Assembly (NCBI GenBank): GCA_031769625.1 | Contig: JAUIMM010000211.1 | Location: 10,373,001-10,437,000 of the forward strand | DNA length: 64,000 bases | Direction: 5' to 3' | From: Taudactylus pleione | Taxonomy: Eukaryota; Chordata; Amphibia; Anura; Myobatrachidae | The notes under the pieces: model-generated | The model's database searches: none | What the model saw: only the letters and a program-made list of their open reading frames with translations | What the model was told of the DNA's origin: nothing | Part shown: one piece after another, positions 1 to 10,528 of the stretch | How the letters are laid out: every line of letters starts with the position of its first letter | Numbering within the stretch: position 1 is the stretch's first letter | Program-made: the position numbers and the translations under genes

Positions 1-408
1 TATGCAACCATCGGTACATCGGGTACCATCGGCAGCAAACGCAGCGCTTGAGGTTGACTATACCCTGCCGCAAGCACTGCGAGCACTTCAGTGTGAAATA
101 TAACCATGTGACATGTACTATGAGGTTGCCTGTTAATTATGCACGCTTCTGAAACGGCGTTGAGGTGCTCAGGCACTCCTGCGTTCGTACTTCTACTCCC
201 CCGTTTATAGTGGCCTGCCCCTGTCACCACCCACAAACGGCTTCTCCTGTCATTCACTCTGCTGGGTAGTCTATGTGCAAGGAGCGACCGCTTCCGATCT
301 CTCGCACTGGTTCGCACACGTGCATTGCAATGCGTACGCATGCGCAGAAAGCGACTATCAGCCAGCTACGAACGTTCGCATCATAGCGAGCGGGTCTCAA
401 TCAGATCC
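1..408. mobile_element. Truncated Harbinger-type MITE, cut by the window edge
   Basis: The right end (GGGTCTCAATCAGATCC, about 392-408) and the preceding 300 bases resemble the right part of the element at 15761-16678. Shared signposts include a run around CACTCCTGCGTTCG, CTCCCCCGTTTA, CACCCACAAACGGC and a CGTACGCATGCGCA core. The left end lies outside the window. It is non-coding. The family assignment rests on similarity read by eye; the exact end is uncertain by a few bases. Confidence 0.6.
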
Positions 409-844
409 TTTGTTTGAAGTTTTATAGTTTTCCCCAGTGAGCTTACGTTTACTTAGCATAGTGTGTTTGTGGCATTTTACAAAAAGGCCCAGAGTATTTC
501 TAAATAACTAATGAGAGATCAGACATTACTGTAGCACTTCATATATTTCATGTACATATATTATTTGTAGAGTCATTTTTGACTGGAATGGAAATACAGC
601 ATGTTTAAGCTAGTTTGGGTGAATTAAATTATTGATATAGTGACGTTTACCGTCCTCTACGCACACACAGCGGAGGCAGCCATTTTGTGAGTCAATATAC
701 AGTATATGAGAATGCAACCTGTCAATGCACAGAGAGGCATTGATATATAAAGTGCTCCATCTCTCAGTGATGCTGCTGGTTAACTGTTGAAGGAGTAAGT
801 TGCATTTTTACAAAATGGCTGACACCTTGTTGTATACACTCTAT
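409..844. other. Intron 1 sequence of SULT4A1, no gene seen
   Basis: I see no coding exon here. A short stretch near 663-695 (cacacagcggaggcagccat) is closely matched near 27985-28015, so at least part is a low-copy dispersed repeat. The last three bases (842-844, TAT) are the target-site copy of the Harbinger transposon that follows. Confidence 0.5.
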
Positions 845-1046
845 GGCCCTCATTCAGACCCACTCGCAAGCGGGCGAACGTACGTTAGGCGTACGTACAA
901 AAATATTTAAATTCAAGGGCTCGCTCGTATTTTCGAACGCATCTAAAAATCCTCCCCAAACTCAGACGACCCCTCCTCTAACTAACGAGCGTGCGAACTA
1001 ACGAGCGTACATCCCCAAAATGGCTTGAATGGAACGCACACACAAG

Positions 1047-1052
1047 TATAAA
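1047..1052 (+). promoter_or_regulatory. Possible TATA box near the left transposon end
   Basis: TATAAA lies about 200 bases inside the left inverted repeat and upstream of the first SANT/Myb-like gene. The first coding ATG is about 440 bases further on, so a promoter here would imply a long leader or a non-coding first exon. Weak evidence: position and motif only. Confidence 0.25.
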
Positions 1053-1488
1053 CCGGAAGTGGCCTTGTCAGATGTCGATTACCTGCTCCTTTATTCTGCC
1101 TACCTCCATCAATCGTATCATGCCAATCAATGAATCAATTACCTTCTTTTTTGGTTTTTTTTCAACACAATGCAACAAACTTTACTCTTGTCCGTGTTTG
1201 TGTTTTCACGCAGAATACGTACGGCTTAAACATTCGCTTTTATTGTTCAATAAACATGTTACCCACAATTAAACAATTGTTCTATTTCTTTGGATCCCCG
1301 CATATTTCCCGGGGTTCATTTCTTTATTTAAATTTGCTTACGCATGTCACTGCATCAAGCCTATCATAACTCTCCAGAGATTTCTGGCCCTGTCGAACAC
1401 ATGACTCATACACTAACCAATAGAATTGCTCCTGTTAATTTCCCAAATACATTAGCCAATCAGAATTTTTTTGGCCACTATATCAAAA

Positions 1489-4050
1489 ATGAATTTTAGG
1501 AAAAACACCATTGCCATCATGAGAGCCTCCGCATTCACCAGGTGCGAGCTGCTGGTGCTAACGGAGGTGATAGATAGGCGTATCACCAGCCAGCCTCCAC
1601 CCATAACCAACCGGCAGAAGCGTTCCGCATATGCGGAGGCACGGGCCCGCCTGCGCTCCTTCGGCTCACGCCGCAACATCGGCCAGCTGGAGCGCAGGTG
1701 GTCGGACCTGCAACGGCGAACGCCCCACTTGCTGGCATGCTTTCGCATGCAGATTTATGAAAGTAAGTTTTATTTATTTTGTTTTTCATGTTTGTCTTTG
1801 TGGCCCAAACTGCGTGTGCATGTTGTCATGTCTGTCCAATTTATTCATTCTCCTCATATTTGCATGGCCATGTTTTCCCTCTATTTCATAATTAATCATT
1901 CTCCTCATATTTGCATGGCCATGTTTTCCCTCTATTTCATAATTATTCATTCTCCTCATATTTGCATGGCCATGTTTTCCCTCTATTTCATAATTAATCA
2001 TTCTCCTCATATTTGCATGGCGATGTTTTCCCTCTATTTCATAATTATTCATTCTCCTCATATTTGCATGGCCATGTTTTCCCTCTATTTCATAATTAAT
2101 CATTCTCCTCATATTTGCATGGCCATGTTTTCCCTCTACTTCATAATTATTCATTATCCTCATATTTGCATGGCCATGTTTTCCCTCTATTTCATAATTA
2201 ATCATTCTCCTCATATTTGCATGGCCATGTTTTCCCTCTATTTCATAATTAATCATTCTCCTCATATTTGCATGGCCATGTTTTCCCTCTATTTCATAAT
2301 TATTCATTCTCCTCATATTTGCATGGCCATGTTTTCCCTCTATTTCATAATTAATCATTCTCCTCATATTTGCATGGCCATGTTTTCCCTCTATTTCATA
2401 ATTAATCATTCTCCTCATATTTGCATGTTCATGTTTTCCCTCTATTTCATAATTATTCATTCTCCTCATATTTGCATGGCCATGTTTTCCCTGTATTTCT
2501 TAATTAATCATTCTCCTCATATTTGCATGGCCATGTTTTCCCTCTATTTCATAATTATTCATTCTCCTCATATTTGCATGGCCATGTTTTCCCTCTATTT
2601 CATAATTAATCATTCTCCTCATATTTGCATGGCCATGTTTTCCCTCTATTTCGTAATTAATCATTCTCCTCATATTTGCATGGCCATGTTTTCCCTCTAT
2701 TTCATAATTAATCATTCTCCTCATATTTGCATGGCCATGTTTTCCCTCTATTTCATAATTATTCATTCTCCTCATATTTGCATGGCCATGTTTTCCCTCT
2801 ATTTCATAATTAATCATTCTCCTCATATTTGCATGGCCATGTTTTCCCTCTACTTCATAATTATTCATTATCCTCATATTTGCATGGCCATGTTTTCCCT
2901 CTATTTCATAATTAATCATTCTCCTCATATTTGCATGGCCATGTTTTCCCTCTATTTCATAATTAATCATTCTCATATTTGCATGGCCATGTTTTCCCTC
3001 TATTTCATAATTATTCATTCTCCTCATATTTGCATGGCCATGTTTTCCCTCTATTTCATAATTAATCATTCTCCTCATATTTGCATGGCCATGTTTTCCC
3101 TCTATTTCATAATTAATCATTCTCCTCATATTTGCATGGCCATGTTTTCCCTCTATTTCATAATTATTCATTCTCCTCATATTTGCATGGCCATGTTTTC
3201 CCTCTATTTCATAATTAATCATTCTCCTCATATTTGCATGTTTTTTCTTGTTGGGGGCTGTTTTTAAATTGTTTTTTGGCCAGGATTTGTGCTGAAACTA
3301 ACCACAATTTGTTTGACATCTTTTAGGGGGACAGCCAAGACTACGCCGTCACCGTCCAGCCAGACGGCGGTCACGCCCACTCTCCCCAACCCCCAGCCAA
3401 CACTCCACCCCCAATAATTCCCCTATTCCCCACTCCTCCCCAGCCTTCCAAGACCCACTCCCGGAAATGTCGGGCCTCCTTCCCCTCCGTCCCACTTCCC
3501 CCTCTCCTCCAACCACCCCTCTTCCAATTACCCCCTCCCCGGAGTCGGTAATAACCCCGCCCCGATCTTTGGGGAATGGAGGGTCCTCCGAGGAGGACGA
3601 TGGTGGGACTTCCGGAGCTGCCGTTTTGTCACCCGGTATGTTTTTCTTTTGCCTTTTTTTAAGCACAAACTGTTTGTATGTAATCATGTGTCGTTCCTTT
3701 ATTCTGGGTTTTTGGGTCGACTTTTGTGGATTTAGCAGATTGCCTTTAACTGTTCCTGCTGATTTCAACATACACATATCAGACCTGGGGGAATTTGTAC
3801 ATAGGCCTTGTATTTTTTGCACCCCCCATTTTTAATTTTTTTTTCTTTGGGTTATTTTTGGAGTGATTTCGTTGTATTTTATAATTTTTAATGTGGTTGC
3901 CCTATTGTTGTATTAATACACACACTTTTCTCACCAACAGAGGAACAGAGGCGTCGTGACGAAGTTCAAGTTTGTGTGGCCCAGATGCGCCAACATATAA
4001 TTGGTGTGCTCGTGGCCCTTGATCGTTTGTCTGGCATCCTTCGACAATAG
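1489..4050 (+). CDS. SANT/Myb-like DNA-binding protein A of the Harbinger transposon (3 exons)
   Basis: Proposed exons are 1489-1762, 3327-3635 and 3941-4050, joined by donors gtaagt and gtatgt and acceptors ttttag and caacag. The join stays in frame and gives 230 residues. Residues about 16-76 look like a SANT/Myb-type helix-turn-helix: an FTRCELLVL start, a basic middle, and RNIGQLERRWSDLQRR with the conserved late Trp (W71). This pattern resembles NAIF1-like and Harbinger-encoded Myb proteins. Residues about 92-193 are rich in Pro, Ser, Thr and Arg, followed by an acidic EEDD patch. The last exon is a short amphipathic helix starting EEQRRRDEV. In known Harbinger systems the Myb-like partner helps the transposase enter the nucleus and bind DNA; that role is inferred here. 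ATG 1519 is an alternative start. Intron 1 contains a 1.4-kb tandem array that happens to continue the exon 1 frame; the spliced reading is preferred because exons 2 and 3 are open and in phase. Confidence 0.72.
1840..3240. repeat. 51-bp minisatellite, 28 units, in intron 1 of gene A
   Basis: The unit is 51 bases and recurs 28 times with few differences. Because 51 is a multiple of 3 and the unit is stop-free, it leaves an accidental open frame on both strands. Every unit carries ATTTGCAT, the reverse complement of the POU/octamer motif ATGCAAAT, and most carry TAATTA, a homeodomain core. A rare variant (ctacttcataattattcatt) occurs at about 2136 and 2850, exactly 714 bases or 14 units apart, and the order of variant units after each copy matches, so part of the array arose by a 14-unit duplication. 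One unit near 2970 has lost three bases. Confidence 0.95.
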
Positions 4051-4874
4051 TTTGTTTTTTGGTTGTTTTTTTTCACATAAAATGTTAGTTTTCAAACATA
4101 CGTTCCGGCTAATTCGTTTTTGCAAACCCAAAGATTGTTAACCCTGACATAAGTAGACTGTTCCTGCAAGGATTTCCATTGTTTTAAAGTAAGATTGTGT
4201 TTTGTATTTGTATGTAAAGCAGCCACAAGAAACACATTACAGTCACAATGTCATTTCCCTTTTTGGGTGTAGTGTCAATTAGATATTTCAACATTTTACA
4301 GGTTCCTAGTTGGTGTGCAAGCTGCTTAGGCCAATCTTACAAAGCCAAATGATTGTACAGGCTTCCTTTTTGGTGTGGGTTTGGAACCAGAAAACATATT
4401 TCATTTTAGCTCAACTGGCGACAGTACTGGATTACCCCTTAGTCAAATGTACCGTGTGTGAACCTGGTTACACTTGCTGGTAACGTCCAAAAAAAGGAAG
4501 AACATTTCACTCTACAAACATTTATTCACAACATAACTGATAAATCAAAGTGGTCACTCACAAAAAAAACACACAGTGATAATCTCAAATACAACACATA
4601 CCAAACAAAAACAAACCAAAAACAACAAATCAAGAACTGGTTGACGAAGGACCATGCCAACATGATTCCACAAACATGGCGTTGCGATATGGGTTCCATA
4701 ATATATTCCCAAAATGTCCAGATCCAGGTTTGGTAAGGGTAGCAGGAAGTAGTGAGCGTTGGAGTGGCAAAGATTATGTGAAAAAACAGAAGATGGTGAA
4801 AAAAAAAAAAAAAATTAGAGGTTCGCAAATAAACCCAAACACATTAGGTGTAAACACTGTTGTTTTGTAAAAAC

Positions 4875-5987
4875 TTACCTAAAAAATCTGGCCACCACAT
4901 CATCGCGTATGGCCCCCCCACATACTGACCTCCGACCAACCTCGGGGGGGCCATCCTCAGGTAAGGCATCCTCTGGCTGCATTGGGACACCACTCCTTAT
5001 GGCGATGTTGTGAAATATCCCACACAGGACCACAATTTTCGACACCATATCCGGCAAATACATGAGCTCGCCACCAGAGCGGTGGAGGCATCGGAATCGG
5101 CCTTTTAAAAGGCCGATACAGCGCTCCACCACTTGCCTGGTGGCTGTAAGTGCGGAATTATACGCACTTTGTGGGCCTGGTGTGGGAGCCAAATAAGGAG
5201 TGAGCAGCCAGGGCATGCAAGGATATCCACTGTCTCCTTTGAAAAAGAAGAGACAAAATCAGGAACACTGTGTATCAAGCTTAACATTGTTATGTACTAA
5301 AGGTCTCCACTTACCCAGAAGCCACGCATCACCAGCTTGTAGGTTGTTTAATTTGTGCCATATCCCTGATTGCCGGATGACGAAGGAGTCATGTGCACTT
5401 CCGGGTAATTTAGTATTCAGGGACAGGATCTGGAGGGAGGCATCACATACCACCATTACATTCAGGGAGTGATAGTGTTTCCTGTTTCGAAATATGGCCT
5501 CCACCCGTGCTGGAGGCTGAAGTGGTATGTGAGTACCATCCACAACCCCAGCTATTTGGTAAAAATTGGCCTTGGCCACACTAAGGGCACCCATATCCAA
5601 AGGCATTTGAATAAAATGATGGAGGTGCTTGAAAAGTGCCTCCATCACTGCCCTCAGGATCCGGGAAAAGGAGGATTGGGAGATGCCCGCCACTATTCCC
5701 ACCGTTGTTTGAAATGATCCTGAGGCACAGAAATGTAACACCGCCATAAATTGCGTAAGTGGTGGTATTGCTGTTGGACTGTAAATTTGCCGCTCAAGAT
5801 CACTTTCTATTAATGAGAGAGTGTCTATGATGATTTTGGGAGGTAGACGGTAGCGTCTTAAAACCTCATCATCGGGCATTCCAAAAAGGGTGACACGTGT
5901 TCGAAATAATCGGGGCCTTGCATGCCTACGATGCCTACGCCTGGGACGAGATTGAGGTTGGTCGGCTTCCGGGAGCATGGCCAGCAC
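4875..5987 (-). CDS. PIF/Harbinger (HARBI1-like) DDE transposase, 2 exons
   Basis: Two exons on the minus strand, 5987-5315 and 5236-4875, separated by a 78-base intron with donor gtaagt and acceptor caaag. The spliced protein has 344 residues, close to the roughly 350 of HARBI1-type proteins, so it is probably full length. The DDE nuclease triad is visible: D150 in VVDGTHI, D200 in GSAHDSF, and E262 in VVERCIGLLKGRF. The splice recreates the family hallmark WLLGDSGYP. An N-terminal basic stretch (residues 14-31) may aid nuclear import or DNA binding. A helix-turn-helix-like segment lies around residues 88-115 (GSFQTTVGIVAGISQSSFSR). It would cut and join the element ends, giving 3-bp duplications. 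No frameshift or premature stop is seen. The last codons (FFR then TAA) overlap a possible donor, AG/gtaagt, so a further 3' exon cannot be fully excluded. Confidence 0.93.
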
Positions 5988-6336
5988 AATCCGCCCCAGA
6001 TCTACCTAAAATTCAAAGATTTCAATGTAAGGCTTTTGACCCACCCCAAAAGTCAATTAAAACAACTTAGCTTGATGATACCATCCATTGCTGCTTACAT
6101 GCCGGGGTATTGTCATGATACGTCCAAACTGAAATTAAACACAAAAATTATTTCACACATTTCACTCTGTGCATTTTTGTTTCTAAATTTTGTGCTACAC
6201 CAAACTTAAAATATGCGAAACACACATTTTGCAAAACAGCAAAACGACATTTCACACAGTACATCAAAATGGGTTGAATTGTTTGCACAAAAAGCGAAAG
6301 GGAAACCTCAAAAAATAAAAAATTATTATTAAGCAT

Positions 6337-6609
6337 TTAAAACTGCGCTAATTAGTTCGCAAATACAAGTCACAAGAGTAAGTAGTAAAACTGCGCTAAT
6401 TAGGTCGTAAATACAAGTCACAAGAGTAAGTAGTAAAACTGCGCTAATTAGGTCGCAAATACAAGTCACAAGAGTAAGTAGTAAAACTGCGCTAATTAGT
6501 TCGCAAATACAAGTCACAAGAGTAAGTAGTAAAACTGCGCTAATTAGGTCGCAAATACAAGTCACAAGAGTAAGTAGTAAAACTGCGCTAATTAGGTCGC
6601 AAATACAAG
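6337..6609. repeat. 48-bp minisatellite upstream of the transposase gene
   Basis: Between five and six near-identical copies of a 48-base unit containing ctgcgctaattag and caagtcacaagagtaagtag lie between the divergent transposase and gene B. The period is a multiple of 3, which explains a spurious open frame on the minus strand. Units differ mainly at one base (gttcgc against ggtcgc). Confidence 0.92.
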
Positions 6610-7046
6610 ATAAAAAATGGACTTACCAAGAGCAAATATATAAGAGTCCAAATCAAAAGGTCTTTTGGGTCGAAAATAATCAAAAACTAAAATAGAAGAA
6701 ATTATGGATCCAAAATTTAAAAAAACGAAAAAACACAATGAAACAACAATTGATCAAAAGTTAGACTTCCCAAAACTTACCAAATCAAGAAACGAGGTCC
6801 CAAAAATCAAAACCAACAAAGAGAACGGAAAATAAAACGCAAATCTAACCAACAAAAGAATCTCTAACCGCCAACTCCTTTCTACGCAATCAATAAACTC
6901 CAGCCAAGGTAACCTCCAACAATCCAAAAACGCCACCTCGACTAGAGACACACCAAGCCATAAATAGTGTTTCGTTTCCCGCACAAATTAAGGAGGGATC
7001 ATAGGGACGCACAATCAATGATGCGGCCGCAAAATAAGGACGCATG

Positions 7047-7054
7047 TATAAATA
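7047..7054 (+). promoter_or_regulatory. Probable TATA box of gene B
   Basis: TATAAATA lies 60 bases before the ATG of gene B, a spacing compatible with a start site about 30 bases downstream. It overlaps a TACGTCAC motif at 7052-7059 that looks like a half CRE site. The 5988-7106 interval would serve as the divergent upstream region for the transposase and gene B. Confidence 0.45.
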
Positions 7055-7106
7055 CGTCACGAAAACACATTAAAATTCTGGTCTCTTTCTTGTTTGGACC
7101 TCAGAC

Positions 7107-8369
7107 ATGGCGACAGACCAGGGAAACAATGCCCAAGAGTCAGGCGGTAAGTCTTTCATGCATTTTGTATCAATGATTAATTTGAAACATAAGATTGGGC
7201 AAGTTGTGATTGTGTGAATTCTGAAAATTTACACAAATAGGTGAGGAGGATGACATGGAAGAGGCTGCTGGGCCCAGTATTCCGGCCAAAGCGGCCAAAA
7301 AAAAAAGGCAGCCACATTTCACAAGAAAGGAGATGGAGGTTTTGATCCAGAAGTGTGTGGACATCCTGCCACAGGCAGACAGGAATATGAGTCTAAGCCA
7401 GAAGTGGAGAATGTGGGAAGAGGTAGCCGTTGCTGTCAATAGGGTGGGTGATTATGTCCGTCTAGCCCGGGATGTCAAACGGCGGTAAGTAAACCCTTGC
7501 CCCCCCTAAAAACAAACACCATTTTAAACCAAAGGATAATGGCTTCCATTTTTTCCCACAGATGGGGCGACTTCAAATATCGCCTAAAGCAAAAACTCGC
7601 GGACAGGGCTAGGCATGCAAGGGGGAAAGGTGGGGGTCCCACCCCTGTTTCATTGGAGTTGACGAATTTAGAAGAGCTGGTACAGGGGTGTGTGCAGCCT
7701 GTGGAGGTGTTTGGCGTGTCCAACATGGATACGGACATGCCAGACTTTGCGGCTCCTCATGTTGTCCCAGGTAAATCTTGGGATGTCATCAACTCTGAAA
7801 TGTTATTGTGCCAATATGTAGATTCTAATGTGTGGCTTTTCTCTTTTATCCTAACAGAGACACAGGCGGATGAGTCTGCTCCAGAGGGGAGCCTTGGCCG
7901 CCGAATTTCTGCTGGCTCTGCAGGGGAGGAACCAGTACATCCGGCTGAGGACCCTGCAGAAGCCAGTCCAGGGCAATCCCCCTCGCAGGCAGTGGCCCTC
8001 CTCACAGAACTCAATTTCATATCGGATTCCCATACAGAGATTCTGCAGAGGATGGACGCCAGTCTGCTACGGGTGGCTGAGGCCCTGGAGCAAAATGCTG
8101 CGGCCAACGTGACCATTGGTCAGGCCCTGGCGGAAAATACCAGGGCCAACATCCGCATCGCCAATGCCCTGGAGCAGCTCGTTCGCCAGCACATGGTGGA
8201 GCCGACCTCCCTTCCTGCCGGAACATCAGGATCCTCCACCTCTGGCACAACATCAGCCAATCCTCCAAATGTGCCTAGCCCTGTGCCTAGTCCAGAGGCC
8301 AGCCCGATGACATCCCGGACCCGGTCTGGCGCCCTCCCTCCCCCATCCAAACGGGTGAAAAAACGGTGA
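7107..8369 (+). CDS. SANT/Myb-like DNA-binding protein B of the Harbinger transposon (4 exons)
   Basis: Exons are 7107-7146, 7241-7484, 7562-7770 and 7858-8369; donors are gtaagt, gtaagt and gtaaat, acceptors aaatag, ccacag and taacag. The 1005-base reading frame encodes 334 residues. Residues about 33-37 are basic (KKKR). A SANT/Myb-like domain spans roughly 39-106: FTRKEMEVLIQKC, then MWEEVAVAVNRV, then DVKRRWGDFKYRLKQK, with W72 and W96 in the expected places. The middle is acidic. Residues around 220-290 form a long helix with regular Leu/Ile/Ala positions, probably a coiled coil for self-association. The C-terminus is rich in Pro and Ser and ends in a basic tail (KRVKKR). This is the usual second protein of animal Harbinger elements; its presumed job is to bring the transposase to the nucleus and the element ends. 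It is divergently arranged with the transposase. Confidence 0.85.
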
Positions 8370-9398
8370 CAGCAATGGTGACTTTTCCCACAATCCTTCT
8401 GTGCTTGGCTCATATTCCTTTCTGGTCAAAACTTCCCTCTCCTTTCTTGTGAAATGTTTTTTTTTTTTTGTTGTATGTTTATGTCAACAGTTATGTTGGG
8501 CCAATTTGTTTGATTTTGGAACATATCTTTGGGCAAAAAAGATGTCCCCAATATTTTTTAATTTAGTTTTTTTGTTTGAGCATTAAATTTCCCCCCAAAA
8601 AATGACATTGTATTGTGAAATTATTGTAAAAATGGGTTACATTTAATCCTGGACCAAAAGGCAAAAACTCGGCCAAAAAAAAAAAAAAATGGGCTCTTTA
8701 AGGAACGTTTAAAAATTCATATAACGAGGCAAATTCAAGAGGCACAAATAAAATGGTGCGAAACTTAAAACATGATGACATTATTGTTACAATAGGCCCT
8801 AACCACCAAATTGAGGGCAAAATAAACCCCCACAAATGTACGCAAATTGATTGTGTCATCCTGACATTAGCAGCTCTGAGTTCCACCTGCGTACGGTTTT
8901 GTGCTATCCCAAAAAACTGATTTCAAAACACATACCAAGCCGGTTCTCAATCCAACACTAATTGCTTTTCTGCCCTCCCGAGATTAATCGCAACAACATC
9001 GTTGAGTCCCGGGACGGAGGAGAAGGCCATCGCCAATGTGGTCGAGTAATCGAGACCCTAAGCTGTGCGAGCATTTTGAAGGGAAAGAGGATCATCCAGT
9101 GACGTATGAGTCGGTCCGAACACATTTTACGCTCGCATCTGCTAATGTATGTACGCCCCAAAAACGTCTCGCCACGCCTGCGTTTTTCCATCTCCACCCC
9201 CGTCAACACCCTAAAACGCCCTGTTCTGTCAATCACATTTGACATGTCACTTCCTGTACGCTATTTTAGGAACGAGTCCAAAAAAACTCGCAATCTGCCG
9301 TACGCACATGCGCAGTGTTACACCGACGCATGCGCGGTTAGTCAACATCGGAACGCAACGAGCGTACTGTTGTTAACGAGCGGCTCTGAATGAGGGCC
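8370..9398. other. Non-coding right end of the Harbinger transposon
   Basis: Holds the 3' end of gene B, with a possible poly(A) signal ATTAAA near 8582, then about 800 bases without convincing coding potential. The last 300 bases carry sequence similar to the ends of several MITEs in the window (CACGCCTGCG, ACGCATGCGCGG, GCTCTGAATGAGGGCC). Confidence 0.6.
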
Positions 9399-9609
9399 TA
9401 TGTCATGTGCTGTCATATGTACAGTCCATTTGCTTTAGTCGCCTGACCTGTAAGTCCATTCTGTATGCAGCTGCTGAAAAGGCTTCTTTGACTGCTGTAA
9501 CATGAAATATTTCCCTATGGGGAATATGTTACATAACTGCTATCTAAATTCTAGCGGTCACCTCATGTAATGCTCAGATTTTGACAAGCTGCATAAACCA
9601 GTTCACTAA

Positions 9610-10104
9610 GGGCCTGATTCAGCAAGGATGGCAACTGCGATTACGCACGCAGACGGCCGATTGTGGCGCTCTGCGCATGCATATGCATCGCAGTGCGCAA
9701 ATCAGTCACTGCGATCAGGACTGCGATCGCAGTGGCTACGCGGACTCATCACAGAGTGATTGACAGGAAGCACCATTTGGGGGTGGTGATGGGGGGTCGC
9801 TTAAATGCAGGCGTGCCAGTGCGTTTGAAGGACATTGCAAGGGCGTCCATAAATTAGGCACTGCAATGCCATACGCACCCAGAGCTCTCACTGCGTACCG
9901 GAAGGTTAGCAATTTCTGAGTAAGGTCAGACCTTGTGCAAGTGTGCGTGAGGCTCCGATTGTACTCTATGTTACCGATGGTTTTGCAGTCTTGGTAAGTA
10001 TTACGGTTGGGTATAAGGTAAGGTGGGCGTCCTTATGTTGTCCTGCGACGGCATAGCGATCGGAGTGGATTAGCATAGCATTGCAGTGAGCTTACTATTC
10101 GATT
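9610..10104. mobile_element. Truncated Harbinger-type MITE (GGCCTGATTCAGCA family)
   Basis: Starts GGCCTGATTCAGCAAGGATGG and follows the same order of motifs as 15761-16678 and 54095-54395: CGCATGC core, GATTGACAGGAAG, a GGGTGGT stretch, and TTACCGATGG. No matching right end is found, so the copy seems broken near 10100. Confidence 0.65.
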
Positions 10105-10397
10105 AACAATCTTGCATTCTTATCGTATCCTTGAGCTCTTGTCATTTTGAAGAAGCAAAGTGATGTTTGGGTCAATGTTGATGGCATATATTGAGGCCAG
10201 ACTTGCCAGATAGTGTTTTATTGGCATGGCCGGATCTGACATGGAGGAAGGAACTAGCTTGCTCTGTTTGAGTTCTTGGACTTGTTCAAGCCAAGCAACA
10301 AGATCCAAGTGTCTACGTCCATATTAAGAGGCAGTTGTGATATTTACGTCGTCGTCCCCCCGTGATGTCATTTACTTTGTTTTGATTGATTTTGCAG

Positions 10398-10528
10398 GAA
10401 CCAGCCTGTTGCAAGAAGTGGTGTACTTGGTGAGCCAGGGGGCCGACCCTGATGAAATAGGACTGATGAACATTGACGAACAGCTGCCAGTCTTAGAGTA
10501 CCCACAGCCTGGTCTGGATATCATCAAG
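10398..10528 (+). CDS. sult4a1: SULT4A1 exon 2
   Basis: Acceptor ttttgcag, donor gtatgg. It begins with the last two bases of a Gly codon, then [20 protein letters not shown] and continues to GLDIIK, 43 full codons. The residues directly follow the PAPS-binding loop encoded by the missing exon 1. Confidence 0.96.

Larger units (their letters stand above)
845..9398 (+). mobile_element. Complete autonomous PIF/Harbinger DNA transposon with three genes
   Basis: The left end starts GGCCCTCATTCAGA and the right end is its perfect reverse complement over 14 bases, with about 20 of the first 22 bases matching. TAT flanks both ends (842-844 and 9399-9401), which fits the 3-bp target duplication of the PIF/Harbinger superfamily. 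Inside are a HARBI1-like transposase on the minus strand (4875-5987) and two spliced SANT/Myb-like genes on the plus strand (1489-4050 and 7107-8369), all with open frames and canonical splice sites. Subterminal copies of AACGAGCGTAC lie at both ends. Two minisatellites sit in non-coding parts. Length is 8554 bases, large for this superfamily, mainly because of the 1.4-kb tandem array and the third gene. Intact frames and ends suggest a young insertion; whether it is still active is not visible here. Confidence 0.9.

Noticed and set aside
1786..3231. Minus-strand repeat frames of 227 and 243 codons
   Set aside because: Both are the reverse reading of the 51-bp array, whose length is a multiple of 3.
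1840..3240. CRISPR array
   Set aside because: Units are contiguous without unique spacers, no cas genes exist, and the locus is clearly eukaryotic. The same applies to the 38-bp, 48-bp and 19-bp arrays.
1471..3267. 598-codon open frame with a 17-residue repeat
   Set aside because: After the SANT-like exon the frame only reads through the 51-bp minisatellite. A donor at 1763 and in-frame downstream exons at 3327 and 3941 give a better gene model.
5259..5987. Unspliced 242-codon transposase
   Set aside because: Reading through the intron gives WRPLVHNN after WLLGK, while splicing recreates WLLGDSGYP and adds the catalytic Glu.
6329..6565. 78-codon minus-strand membrane-like protein
   Set aside because: It is a 16-residue repeat produced by the 48-bp minisatellite.
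7497..8369. Unspliced 290-codon frame for gene B
   Set aside because: It runs through two introns with good splice signals and lacks the SANT domain encoded by 7241-7484. The four-exon model restores the complete domain.
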